Numbered from the stretch's first letter, positions 1-5,969 are shown. The stretch: DNA of 6,496 nucleotides from Polyangiaceae bacterium (GCA_025936205.1 JAICTU010000500.1:1-6496), one strand, 5' to 3'. Notes: generated from the sequence alone by a model not told the origin. Numbers and translations are program-made.

Positions 1-1
1 C

Positions 2-1324
2 ATCGAGGTCATTCTGGACGTGGTCTACAACCACACGGCCGAGGGCAACCACGACGGCCCGACCCTGTCCTTTCGCGGAATCGACAACGCCAACTACTAC
101 CGGCTGGCGGCAGATCGAAGCCGCTACGTCGACTTCACCGGCTGCGGCAACTCGCTGAACGTGGCGCATCCTCGCGTGCTGCAGCTGATCATGGACTCGC
201 TGCGCTACTGGGCGCAGGAGATGCACGTCGATGGCTTCCGCTTCGACCTGGCGAGCGCGCTGGCCCGCGAGCTCTGGGAGGTGGATCGGCTTGGCTCGTT
301 CTTCGACATCATCCAGCAGGAGCCGGTGCTGTCGCAGCTGAAGTTGATCGCCGAGCCCTGGGATCTGGGCCCCGGCGGCTATCAGGTGGGCAACTTCCCC
401 GTGCTGTGGACGGAGTGGAACGGCAAGTACCGCGACTGTGTGCGGCGTTTCTGGAAAGGCGACCACGGCAGCGTCGGGGAGCTGGCGTCGCGGCTCGCGG
501 GCAGCAGCGACCTGTACGAATCGGGCGGTCGCTGTCCGCACGCCAGCCTGAACTTCATCACCGCTCACGACGGCTTCACGCTGCGCGATCTGGTCAGCTA
601 CGATCGCAAACACAACGAGGCTAACGGCGAAGGCAACCGCGACGGCAACGACCACAACGACAGCTGGAACTGCGGCGTCGAGGGCCCCAGCGCCGACCCG
701 GCCATCGCCCAGCTGCGCGCCCGGCAGCAACGCAACTTGCTGGTCACGCTGCTGCTCTCGCAAGGTGTACCGATGCTGCTCGCCGGCGATGAGCAGGGGC
801 AGACGCAAAATGGCAACAACAACGCCTACTGTCAGGACTCGCCGCTCGCGTGGATCGACTGGGAGCTCGATACCGAGCGTCAGGCATTGCTGGCCTTTGT
901 GCGCAAGGTGATCGCGCTGCGCCAGAGCGAGCCCGTGTTCCGTCGGCGGCGCTTCTTTTGCGGCCGTCCGATCCATGGCGCCGACGTGAAGGATCTGTAC
1001 TGGATCAAGCCGGACGGCAGTGAGATGTCGGAAGCGGACTGGCGCTCGGAAGCGCGCGTGCTGGGCATGGCGCTGCCCGGCGACCAGATCCCGGAGCAAG
1101 ACGAGCGCGGCCTGCGCATCCGCGGCAATACCTTCGCTCTGCTCTTCAACGCGCAGCCCGAGCCCGTGCCGTTCCGGATCGGCGCGCGCGACCGTCCCGT
1201 GCGCTGGACGTGCGTGCTCGATACTGCCGACCCCGAGGCGCCGCCGATCGATTTTGCGCACGGCAGCCTGTTTCTGCTGCAGCCTCGTTCGGTCGCGGTG
1301 TTACGCGCCAGCTACCAAACGTGA
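2..1324 (+). CDS. glgX: Glycogen debranching enzyme GlgX (GH13 isoamylase type), 5'-truncated by window edge
   Basis: The visible 440 residues are the catalytic barrel and C-terminal domain of a GH13 debranching enzyme, which hydrolyses alpha-1,6 branches (in GlgX, mainly phosphorylase-limit branches) during cytoplasmic glycogen breakdown. Counting from the first full codon at position 2, conserved region I is DVVYNH (6-11). The nucleophile Asp lies in GFRFDLAS (residue 82, bases 245-247), the acid/base Glu in [14 protein letters not shown] (118, bases 353-355), and the transition-state Asp in [18 protein letters not shown] (190, bases 569-571). The Asn/Asp-rich [20 protein letters not shown] stretch and the later [21 protein letters not shown] block are characteristic of GlgX/TreX-type isoamylases. 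Family members are about 650-750 residues, so roughly the first 250-300 residues (CBM48 region and early barrel) lie upstream of the window. The GTG at 20 is internal, not a start. The stop is TGA at 1322-1324. All catalytic residues are intact, and no neighbouring glycogen gene is visible. The enzyme class is certain. GlgX rather than TreX rests on sequence style only. Confidence 0.95.
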   Translation: MEVILDVVYNHTAEGNHDGPTLSFRGIDNANYYRLAADRSRYVDFTGCGNSLNVAHPRVLQLIMDSLRYWAQEMHVDGFRFDLASALARELWEVDRLGSFFDIIQQEPVLSQLKLIAEPWDLGPGGYQVGNFPVLWTEWNGKYRDCVRRFWKGDHGSVGELASRLAGSSDLYESGGRCPHASLNFITAHDGFTLRDLVSYDRKHNEANGEGNRDGNDHNDSWNCGVEGPSADPAIAQLRARQQRNLLVTLLLSQGVPMLLAGDEQGQTQNGNNNAYCQDSPLAWIDWELDTERQALLAFVRKVIALRQSEPVFRRRRFFCGRPIHGADVKDLYWIKPDGSEMSEADWRSEARVLGMALPGDQIPEQDERGLRIRGNTFALLFNAQPEPVPFRIGARDRPVRWTCVLDTADPEAPPIDFAHGSLFLLQPRSVAVLRASYQT

Positions 1325-1416
1325 GGGTTTCGAAGCGAAGCCGTTCGCCGGACGCAGACCATGCGCCTTTTGCGGCTCACACCCGGCACGGCATGCAGCT
1401 TGCTATGTCCCTGCGC

Positions 1417-1424
1417 GGGGGGGA
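1417..1424 (+). promoter_or_regulatory. Shine-Dalgarno-like G-run for fabI
   Basis: A run of seven G followed by A lies 3 nt before the ATG at 1428. It resembles a GGGGA-type ribosome binding site and supports this start over the open frame that continues upstream. The spacing is on the short side. No convincing promoter was seen in the 103 bp gap after glgX, so read-through from glgX cannot be excluded. Confidence 0.4.
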
Positions 1425-1427
1425 CTC

Positions 1428-2210
1428 ATGATTCCGACAGCAAAGGCCAAGTTGCTCGAAGGCAAGCGCGGGCTGATCGCGGGCATCGCCAACGAGAATT
1501 CGATCGCGTGGGGCTGTGCCAAGGCGTTTCGCGCGCTGGGGTCCGAGCTGGCGGTCACCTATCTGAACGACAAGGCGAAGAAGTATGTAGAACCACTGGC
1601 GCGGGAGCTCGGGGCGCCGATCTTCGAGCCGCTCGACGTGGCGGTGCCGGGGCAGCTGGAGGCCGTGTTCGAGCGCATCGAGCAGGAGTGGGGCGGGCTC
1701 GATTTCGTCGTGCACGCCATCGCCTTCTCCCCGAAGGACGCGCTGAGCGGGCGCGTCGTGGACGTGTCGCGCGAGGGCTTCCAGGTCACGATGGACATCT
1801 CGTGCTGGAGCTTCCTGCGCATGGCCAAGCTGGCCGAGCCACTGATGAAGAACGGCGGCTCACTCTTCACCATGACCTATTACGGCAGCCAGATGGTGGT
1901 GGAGAACTACAACATCATGGGCGTTGCCAAGGCGGCCCTGGAGTGCACCGTGCGCTACCTGGCTGCCGAGCTCGGCCCCAAGGGGATCCGCGTGCACGCC
2001 ATCTCGCCCGGTCCGCTCTCCACGCGCGCCGCCTCGGGCATCCCTCACTTCGACGAGCTGCTGGATCGCGCACGAGAAAAGGCGCCCGCGCGCAAGCTGG
2101 TCAGCATCGACGACGTCGGCGTCGCCACGGCGTTTCTAGCCCACGACGCCGCGAAGCTGATGACGGGGCAAACGCTCTACGTCGACGGCGGCTATCACAT
2201 CATCGACTGA
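1428..2210 (+). CDS. fabI: Enoyl-[acyl-carrier-protein] reductase (NADH), FabI
   Basis: This 260-residue protein performs the last reduction of each cytoplasmic type II fatty-acid elongation cycle (trans-2-enoyl-ACP to acyl-ACP). The cofactor motif GIANENSIAWG (19-29) is the FabI variant of the SDR glycine motif. The catalytic pair fits the FabI pattern: Tyr151 in TMTYYG, Tyr161 in ENYNIMGVAK, and Lys168 six residues after Tyr161. AISPGPLSTRAASGI (191-205) is the substrate-binding segment. The C-terminal LMTGQTLYVDGGYHIID ending is normal for the family. The length matches the usual 255-270 residues with this ATG. The reading frame stays open upstream to 1020, but that region overlaps glgX and shows no homology. 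The gene follows glgX by 103 bp with no functional link, and is convergent with the RDD gene. The 143 bp convergent gap (2211-2353) contains no clear terminator. Oddity: the substrate segment reads SPGP and STR where E. coli FabI has SAGP and RTL. Confidence 0.95.
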   Translation: MIPTAKAKLLEGKRGLIAGIANENSIAWGCAKAFRALGSELAVTYLNDKAKKYVEPLARELGAPIFEPLDVAVPGQLEAVFERIEQEWGGLDFVVHAIAFSPKDALSGRVVDVSREGFQVTMDISCWSFLRMAKLAEPLMKNGGSLFTMTYYGSQMVVENYNIMGVAKAALECTVRYLAAELGPKGIRVHAISPGPLSTRAASGIPHFDELLDRAREKAPARKLVSIDDVGVATAFLAHDAAKLMTGQTLYVDGGYHIID

Positions 2211-2353
2211 TGGAACGCCACTAGCGAAACACAGAAGCGCAAACGACTCCCTCCGGCGGTAGCGACGCAGGCAGCTGCCCGCTCGAGCTCGCGCAGAAGG
2301 CGACGACCAGAGCGAGTGAGAAACGTCGTTCCTTGCCGAGGCGTATCCGCTCG

Positions 2354-2878
2354 CTACTTCTTGTCCAGATCGATCACGCGCGTACCGGCGATGTGGTCGT
2401 GCAGGCAGCGCCGATCTGTGCGGAAGATGCTCAGCAGATCCGCGAGGATCAGGAACATCCCGACGTAGGGGATCTGCGGGACCAGCATCATGGGCAGGAA
2501 GCGCCAGAACACCAGCCGCTCGAACGACGCTGGCTTGCCGGTGTCGGCCATCACAATCTGAAGGCCCATCAGCTTCTTGCCGATGGTCTGGGCGTTCTTG
2601 GCCAAAAAGCGGCCATGCAGCGCGATCCAGAACAGGACCGACCCGATGATCCAGAACAACGACTTGGGAAACTCCTGCGGCTTCAGCGCGGGAAACCCGT
2701 CGTAGACCCCCGCCCAGAGCTGGATCGGAAACATCACGACGAAGCCGATGACGGCATCCGCCAGCGAAGCAAACAGCCGGGCCAGGCGCGACGCGCTCTC
2801 GCCGGGAGCGACGCTCTGCTTAGCCGGAGGCTCGTCCGCAACCGGCGCCTGATACGGGTTGGAGAAGGACGGAGCCAT
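2354..2878 (-). CDS. RDD family integral membrane protein
   Basis: This 174-residue protein belongs to the RDD family, small membrane proteins of mostly unknown role; transport functions have been proposed for some. A polar Pro/Ala-rich N-terminal tail (1-30) precedes SRLARLFASLADAVIGF (30-46), the family's first signature, with the Arg and Asp41 at the start of helix 1. Hydrophobic helices lie near 37-56, 73-90 and 126-152. The middle motif TIGKKLMGLQIVMADTG (98-114) and the ending FRTDRRCLHDHIAGTRVID (152-170), with Arg156/Arg157 and Asp161, are classic RDD features. The stop is TAG at 2356-2354. The ATG at 2878 is chosen because homology begins just after it. The open frame continues upstream to 3073, but that part carries remnants of an unrelated epimerase gene. 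No Shine-Dalgarno precedes the ATG. A promoter-like element ends 6 bp before it, so the message may be leaderless. The specific function is unknown. Confidence 0.88.
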   Translation of the reverse strand: MAPSFSNPYQAPVADEPPAKQSVAPGESASRLARLFASLADAVIGFVVMFPIQLWAGVYDGFPALKPQEFPKSLFWIIGSVLFWIALHGRFLAKNAQTIGKKLMGLQIVMADTGKPASFERLVFWRFLPMMLVPQIPYVGMFLILADLLSIFRTDRRCLHDHIAGTRVIDLDKK

Positions 2879-2884
2879 GGCGCC

Positions 2885-2913
2885 ATGAGAAACGGCGCGG
2901 GACAGCCCGTCAA
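2885..2913 (-). promoter_or_regulatory. Putative sigma70-type promoter for the RDD gene, placing the start at the ATG
   Basis: On the minus strand, TTGACG (2913-2908, 5/6 match to the -35 consensus) is followed by a 17 bp spacer and TCTCAT (2890-2885, 4/6 match to the -10). Six bases separate this -10 from the ATG at 2878, so the predicted +1 falls on the A of the start codon. The absence of any Shine-Dalgarno is consistent with a leaderless message. The -10 match is weak, so this is a prediction only. Confidence 0.35.
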
Positions 2914-2941
2914 GCCGAACGGCGGATCTCCCAACCTGGCT

Positions 2942-3039
2942 CACATCGGGGCGCGCGATCCGCTGCGCGAGTAGCTCGGAGCCGACAAAGCCGTCGCGCC
3001 CGTGATCAGCACCCGCGAGCGCGCTGGGTGTGTATGCAC
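2942..3039 (-). pseudogene. N-terminal remnant of an NAD-dependent epimerase/SDR gene, frameshifted and truncated
   Basis: Reading the minus strand from a GTG at 3039 gives a short basic leader and then RVLITGAT (ending at 2992), the first beta strand and opening of the TGxxGxxG dinucleotide motif of extended SDRs. That frame then turns to nonsense, but the next frame continues as GFVGSELLAQRIARPDV (2992-2942). Inserting one G at about 2991-2992 joins the two into VLITGATGFVGSELLAQ, a textbook epimerase N-terminus. After about 35 residues the homology stops, and the roughly 270 further residues of such an enzyme are missing. What is seen is a two-frame split of a known motif. The inference is a decayed gene start that lost its body, with the RDD gene now directly downstream. 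It is unlikely to be expressed as a functional enzyme. Confidence 0.7.
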
Positions 3040-3109
3040 CGGATGGGGCCGATCGATCGCAGTTCACCGGCATTTGTAGACGCTGGGCGCGACTCGTTGA
3101 GGCAAGACG

Positions 3110-3124
3110 ACACCGCTTCGGTGT
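3110..3124. other. Short perfect stem-loop in intergenic region
   Basis: ACACCG, a 3-base loop CTT, and CGGTGT form a perfect 6 bp stem. There is no T-tract on either side and no gene ending nearby, so it is not a normal terminator. It could be an operator-like dyad upstream of the lipoprotein gene, or chance. Confidence 0.3.
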
Positions 3125-3260
3125 TCAGTGGCGACTTGGCGCGACCAATTTGTTCACCGGTTCATGAAGTCGGTACGCCCCTGCGTGCAGCGGCGACAGA
3201 CAGAACACCGAGTCCCCATTTGCCTACAGCGCCCGCACGTGGAAGGCTCGACCTCGCTCG

Positions 3261-4358
3261 ATGTCCGCGTCGTTTCGCTCCCTCCTGATCGCTCTCCCCC
3301 TGGTCACTGCCACCTTCGGCATCGCCTGCGGTGTCGACTCCGACCCGCTCTTCAACAGCGCGATGCCGCCGCTGCAGCCGTCAGGGCGGCCCGGAAATTT
3401 ACCGATCTACACGCCGCTCCCGAACGGCGCGGGGGCAAGCGAGGGCACTCCACCGATCGGTGGGCTGGGCGAAGGCGCCGTGGGCACGGCCCAGCAATCC
3501 CAGCAAGACGCCGACGCGGGCTCCGGCGACGCCGGTGGCTCGGGCGTCAGCGCGGATGCCGGAGGCATCTGTGCGAGCGACGCGGACTGCATCGACAACA
3601 ATCAGTGCACGGTGGACGACTGCGTCGGCGGCCGCTGCCAACACAGTCCCATGGATCGCGGCGTGGTGTGCGGCAGCGCCAGCGCGAGCGACTGCACGCA
3701 GCCCGATACTTGCGACGGTGCGGGCACCTGCCAGCCCAATGATCGCCCCGCCGGCACCGCCTGCGGCAGGGTCGGCAACACCTGCGCAGCGGATACCTGC
3801 GATGGCGCCGGTAGCTGCGTCGCGCACAACGCCGCAGTGGGCGTGGCCTGTGGCGAGTCGAGCGGCTGCGGCCAGCCCACCTGCAATGCGAGCGGTACCT
3901 GCGAGCAGCACGACGCCGCCAACGGCTCCGCCTGCACGGGCGGCAGTTGCGCGGTCGGCGCCTGCGTGCAGGGCCAGCGCGTCGGCTGCCCACAGAGCGT
4001 CGTGACCGCGGTGCCCTTCCAGGCAAACTGGAGCTCCGCCGGCTTGCCCAATCTGTTCACGGGCGCCTGCCAGAGCCAGCGCACGCCCGACTACGCGCTC
4101 GAGTTCGTGGTACCCGCGACGGGCCGCTATCGCTTCGAAGCCAGCGGCTCGCCCGACTCCATGCTGGCCTTGTCGCGCGGCGCGTGTGCCGCCGGCAACA
4201 ACACCGAGATCGGCTGCAACGACGACATCACGAACGGCACCAACCGCAACTCGCGCCTGGACGCGATGCTGATCGCGGGCGACATCGTCACCGTTTACGT
4301 CAGCGAGTTCGACGACGGCGCCTCCGGCTCCGGAACGCTGAAGATCAGCGCGCTCTGA
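3261..4358 (+). CDS. Secreted Cys-rich repeat protein, probable lipoprotein, with pre-peptidase-like C-terminal domain
   Basis: This 365-residue protein starts with an export signal: Arg6, a hydrophobic core at 8-21, and Cys23 in FGIAC, a non-ideal but plausible lipobox. A Pro/Gly/Ala/Asp-rich, low-complexity linker follows (24-102). Residues 104-243 hold 21 cysteines arranged in consecutive units of about 28-31 residues, with recurring phrases such as DTCDGAGTC and DTCDGAGSC. Such modules are typically disulfide-bonded and extracellular. Residues 250-363 (ALEFVVPATGRYRFEAS, then DDITNGTNRNSRLDAMLIAG and IVTVYVSEFDD) resemble the beta-sandwich of bacterial pre-peptidase C-terminal (PPC) domains. 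No catalytic domain is visible, so a surface, adhesive or binding role is more likely than an enzyme. The ATG at 3261 gives the signal peptide directly. The gene ends 4 bp from the convergent DUF2239 gene. The architecture is typical of myxobacterial surface proteins. The exact function is unknown. Confidence 0.85.
   Translation: MSASFRSLLIALPLVTATFGIACGVDSDPLFNSAMPPLQPSGRPGNLPIYTPLPNGAGASEGTPPIGGLGEGAVGTAQQSQQDADAGSGDAGGSGVSADAGGICASDADCIDNNQCTVDDCVGGRCQHSPMDRGVVCGSASASDCTQPDTCDGAGTCQPNDRPAGTACGRVGNTCAADTCDGAGSCVAHNAAVGVACGESSGCGQPTCNASGTCEQHDAANGSACTGGSCAVGACVQGQRVGCPQSVVTAVPFQANWSSAGLPNLFTGACQSQRTPDYALEFVVPATGRYRFEASGSPDSMLALSRGACAAGNNTEIGCNDDITNGTNRNSRLDAMLIAGDIVTVYVSEFDDGASGSGTLKISAL
3570..3989 (+). 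repeat. Degenerate Cys-rich peptide repeats within the lipoprotein
   Basis: Cysteines at residues 104, 110, 116, 121, 126, 137, 145, 151, 157, 168, 175, 180, 186, 197, 203, 208, 214, 225, 230, 235 and 243 recur with the rhythm C-x5/7-C-x4/5-C-x4/5-C-x10-C. The unit is about 28-31 residues and occurs four to five times. The sequence between the cysteines has diverged, so this is an old duplication rather than a recent tandem expansion. Confidence 0.75.
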
Positions 4359-4362
4359 AGCC

Positions 4363-4941
4363 TCAATGCGCGTCGAGGCGCGCGGCCGCACCCGCCTGCT
4401 GCAGCGCCTGCTCGCGGATGTCCTTGGGCCAGCGCTGGATCAAACTCTCGAAGCGCTCTGTCTCACCCGCGAACAGCGCCCGGCACGCCTCCTCGTAGTT
4501 CGGGCGATCGCCGGCCATCGCCGAGAGAAAGCGGCTCAGCCCCCCGCGCAGCCGGCTCGCTCGATCGGGCCCGCTCTCGCTTTTGATGGCCTGCTCCACC
4601 AAGCGGCGCAGCGCTCCCGAGATACCGCTCGGGTGCTCTTCGAGCCAGCTCCAGTGCTTCGGCAACAGCGACACTTCCCGGCTGGTCACCCCCAGCTTCG
4701 GCCGCCCGGGACCGCGCGCGGGCACGGCCGCGTACCGCTCCAGCACCTCCTCCAGCGAGCCGCGCAGATCGAAATCGATCTGCCGGCCCGACTCCGTCTC
4801 GAACACCAGCACCAGCTCGGACGGATCCTGATCGAAGCGCTGCTTCAGCACCGGCAACACCTCGCGCAGCGCCCCCAGAGCCACGCGGCGCACACCGGTG
4901 AAGGCCGCGTAGCTCGTTTCGACACTCGACTCTGATTCCAT
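4363..4941 (-). CDS. DUF2239 family protein with a possible ribbon-helix-helix-like segment
   Basis: This 192-residue soluble protein matches the DUF2239 pattern I know: TSYAAFTGVRRVALGAL (9-25), LVLVFETESGRQIDFDLRG (43-61), the signature GPGRPKLGV (77-85) followed by REVSLLPKHWSWL (88-100), then LSAMAGDRPNYEEACRALF (139-157) and FESLIQRWPKDIREQAL (164-180). No function is established for the family. GPGRPK resembles an AT-hook-like basic patch. The next 35 residues read as one strand (REVSLL), a helix (PKHWSWLEEHP), a short turn and a second helix (ISGALRRLVEQAIK), an order typical of ribbon-helix-helix DNA-binding proteins. This is inference from sequence pattern only. The ATG at 4941 gives full family length. 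No Shine-Dalgarno precedes it; instead a promoter with palindromic operators abuts the start codon. The upstream gene on the same strand is the aldo/keto reductase, 62 bp away. The 3' end faces the lipoprotein gene across 4 bp. Confidence 0.9.
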   Translation of the reverse strand: MESESSVETSYAAFTGVRRVALGALREVLPVLKQRFDQDPSELVLVFETESGRQIDFDLRGSLEEVLERYAAVPARGPGRPKLGVTSREVSLLPKHWSWLEEHPSGISGALRRLVEQAIKSESGPDRASRLRGGLSRFLSAMAGDRPNYEEACRALFAGETERFESLIQRWPKDIREQALQQAGAAARLDAH

Positions 4942-4948
4942 ACCCGTT

Positions 4949-4966
4949 ATTTTACCCGGGTAGAAT
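4949..4966. promoter_or_regulatory. Operator 1: 18 bp palindrome centred on CCCGGG
   Basis: ATTTTACCCGGGTAGAAT is a dyad with one mismatched pair, centred between 4957 and 4958. It covers the -10 and most of the spacer of the DUF2239 promoter, a position where a bound protein would block RNA polymerase. The cognate regulator is not identified. A DUF2239 autorepressor or an unlinked regulator are both possible. Confidence 0.6.
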
Positions 4967-4976
4967 CACCAGTCAA
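4949..4976 (-). promoter_or_regulatory. Sigma70-type promoter of the DUF2239 gene, predicted leaderless
   Basis: On the minus strand, TTGACT (4976-4971, 5/6 match) is followed by a 16 bp spacer and TAAAAT (4954-4949, 5/6 match). Seven bases separate the -10 from the ATG at 4941, so the predicted transcription start is the A of the ATG or the base before it. There is no room for a ribosome binding site. The -10 and spacer are covered by operator 1, and the -35 touches operator 2. This is the strongest promoter match in the window and the most AT-rich spot. Confidence 0.65.
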
Positions 4977-4993
4977 TATCACCCGGGTAAAAT
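4976..4993. promoter_or_regulatory. Operator 2: second ACCCGGGT-centred palindrome
   Basis: ATATCACCCGGGTAAAAT is a dyad with two mismatched pairs, centred between 4984 and 4985, 27 bp from the centre of operator 1. It lies just upstream of the -35, overlapping its first base. Its right half is identical to the inverted left half of operator 1, so the same protein probably binds both. Extra partial half-sites (TACCCG at 4941-4946, CGGGTGA at 5007-5013) flank the pair. Confidence 0.55.
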
Positions 4994-5003
4994 TCCCGGT
5001 GGC

Positions 5004-5963
5004 CTACGGGTGACCTGGCAGACCTTGCGCGGCCGAGTCAGCCGGATTCCACCAGCACGCGCCCTTGCCCGCCACGGCCTGCGCGGCGCGGGCGCGAGTG
5101 GCCGCCAGCTGAGCGGCAGAGAGCGGCTGAAAGCGCTCCGCCGCGGCGAACGCGGCGTCCTGCTCGTTGGGAAAGCTCATGCCGAGCAACGCCACGTCGG
5201 GATCGAGCGTCAACGTGTACGCCAGGCATTCCTCCACCGCGAGCCGCGGCAGCGAAGGCTCCTCCCCTGCCGTGTCGAGCCCACCCGAGCTCAGCTTGCC
5301 GCGCGGCCGCTCCGCGAGCGGCCGCCCATAGCCGCTGCTGTCTCCGAGCAGCTTGCCGGCGCCGAACGTCTTGAAACACACGCTGCCCACCCCGCGCTCG
5401 CGCGCGAGCGGCAAGATCTCGTCCGTGTAGCGCGCGTCCACGAACGGCCCCACCGGAAACATCAGCACATCGGCGCCGCCGCGCTCGAGCACGGCGCGCA
5501 AGACGCGCGGATCGTGCGACGAGAGCCCGATGAAACGGCACAGCCCTGCCGCCCGACAGGCCTCCAGCTCCTGCCAGCCCCCGCCCGGCCGCACCAGCTG
5601 CTCCAACACCTCCGGCGCCGACACCGAGTGGAACACGAACAGATCCACGGCGGGCAACCCCAGACGCTCGAGGCTCTCCCCCACCTGCGGCCGCACCGGA
5701 CGATCCGGGTGATCCACCTTGTCGATCAAAAACACGCCCGAGCGCCGCCCTGCGAGTGTCGCGCCGACGATCTGCTCACTATAGCCATCCTCGTAATTGG
5801 GCGCCGTATCGACCACGTTCAGGCCGCTGTCGAGCGCACGCCGCAGCGTGGCCACACAAGTGTCGAGCGGCACCGTGCGGTCGGCGAGATCACCGATGCC
5901 GAGCCGCGTCGCGCTGAAGCCCGTGCGACCCAGCTCCCGCCGGGGAGAGAAACGAGGGGACAT
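5004..5963 (-). CDS. Aldo/keto reductase family oxidoreductase
   Basis: This 319-residue (alpha/beta)8-barrel enzyme of the AKR superfamily carries out NAD(P)H-dependent carbonyl reduction or the reverse in the cytoplasm. The N-terminus RRELGRTGFSATRLGIG (8-24) is typical. The catalytic tetrad is complete: Asp52 and Tyr57 in VVDTAPNYEDGYSE, Lys82 in LIDKVDH, and His112 in LFVFHSVS. RFIGLSSHD (143-151) and KTFGAGKLLG (198-207) are later barrel landmarks, and LLGMSFPNEQDAAFAAAE (259-276) is the cofactor-binding end. The basic residue often found there in NADPH-preferring members is not obvious, so cofactor preference is open. The substrate cannot be told from sequence. The start ATG at 5963 has AGAGG six bases upstream. 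The gene is divergent from the DUF423 gene (98 bp gap) and upstream of DUF2239 on the same strand, though DUF2239 has its own promoter. The stop is TAG at 5006-5004. Confidence 0.9.
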   Translation of the reverse strand: MSPRFSPRRELGRTGFSATRLGIGDLADRTVPLDTCVATLRRALDSGLNVVDTAPNYEDGYSEQIVGATLAGRRSGVFLIDKVDHPDRPVRPQVGESLERLGLPAVDLFVFHSVSAPEVLEQLVRPGGGWQELEACRAAGLCRFIGLSSHDPRVLRAVLERGGADVLMFPVGPFVDARYTDEILPLARERGVGSVCFKTFGAGKLLGDSSGYGRPLAERPRGKLSSGGLDTAGEEPSLPRLAVEECLAYTLTLDPDVALLGMSFPNEQDAAFAAAERFQPLSAAQLAATRARAAQAVAGKGACWWNPADSAAQGLPGHP

Positions 5964-5969
5964 CGGCGG

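Larger units (their letters stand above)
2879..3260. other. Gene-poor interval between divergent RDD and lipoprotein genes
   Basis: This 382 bp stretch has no intact gene. Its minus-strand left part holds the putative RDD promoter and a frameshifted epimerase N-terminus (2942-3039). A 10 bp palindrome CGATCGATCG lies at 3050-3059, and a perfect 6 bp stem-loop at 3110-3124. The right part must contain the promoter for the plus-strand lipoprotein gene, but no convincing -35/-10 pair was found. GGAAGG at 3241-3246 is a possible but distant ribosome binding site (14 nt from the ATG). Confidence 0.7.
4949..4993. repeat. 13 bp perfect inverted repeat formed by the two operators
   Basis: ATTTTACCCGGGT (4949-4961) and ACCCGGGTAAAAT (4981-4993) are exact reverse complements separated by 19 bp. 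Any transcript reading through from the aldo/keto reductase gene would contain this as a stable stem-loop just before the DUF2239 start. There is no U-tract after it, so it is not a standard intrinsic terminator. Confidence 0.7.

Noticed and set aside
1335..1348. GCGAA-GCCG-TTCGC stem-loop after glgX as a terminator
   Set aside because: Only a 5 bp stem and no T-tract; expected often by chance in such GC-rich sequence.
1020..1427. Upstream extension of the fabI frame
   Set aside because: It overlaps glgX in another frame and lacks homology. The start at 1428 gives the correct family length.
1361..2224. 287-residue plus-strand frame overlapping fabI
   Set aside because: Arg/Gly/Ala-rich shadow in another frame of a well-supported FabI.
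2211..2353. Terminator between the convergent fabI and RDD genes
   Set aside because: Only AGCGAG/CTCGCT with a loop over 30 bases and other weak dyads were found; no stem followed by a T-tract.
2333..2974. 213-residue plus-strand frame opposite the RDD gene
   Set aside because: Its product is rich in Arg/Gln/Asp/His with no recognisable family. The minus strand carries clear RDD motifs.
3050..3059. CGATCGATCG palindrome as an operator
   Set aside because: Short, simple palindromes of this kind are common in GC-rich genomes, and it is not placed on a visible promoter.
2879..3073. 65-residue N-terminal extension of the RDD protein in the same open frame
   Set aside because: The extension is not RDD-like. 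Part of it is the out-of-phase remnant of an epimerase, so the ATG at 2878 is the better start.
3062..3160. Direct repeat GTTCACCGG (3062-3070 and 3152-3160) as a regulator site pair
   Set aside because: Nine bases, about 90 bp apart, no dyad and no promoter alignment; weak evidence.
3399..4391. 330-residue open frame antisense to the lipoprotein gene
   Set aside because: Low-complexity Ala/Arg/Gly-rich product typical of a GC-rich shadow frame. The sense strand has a signal peptide, Cys repeats and a domain.
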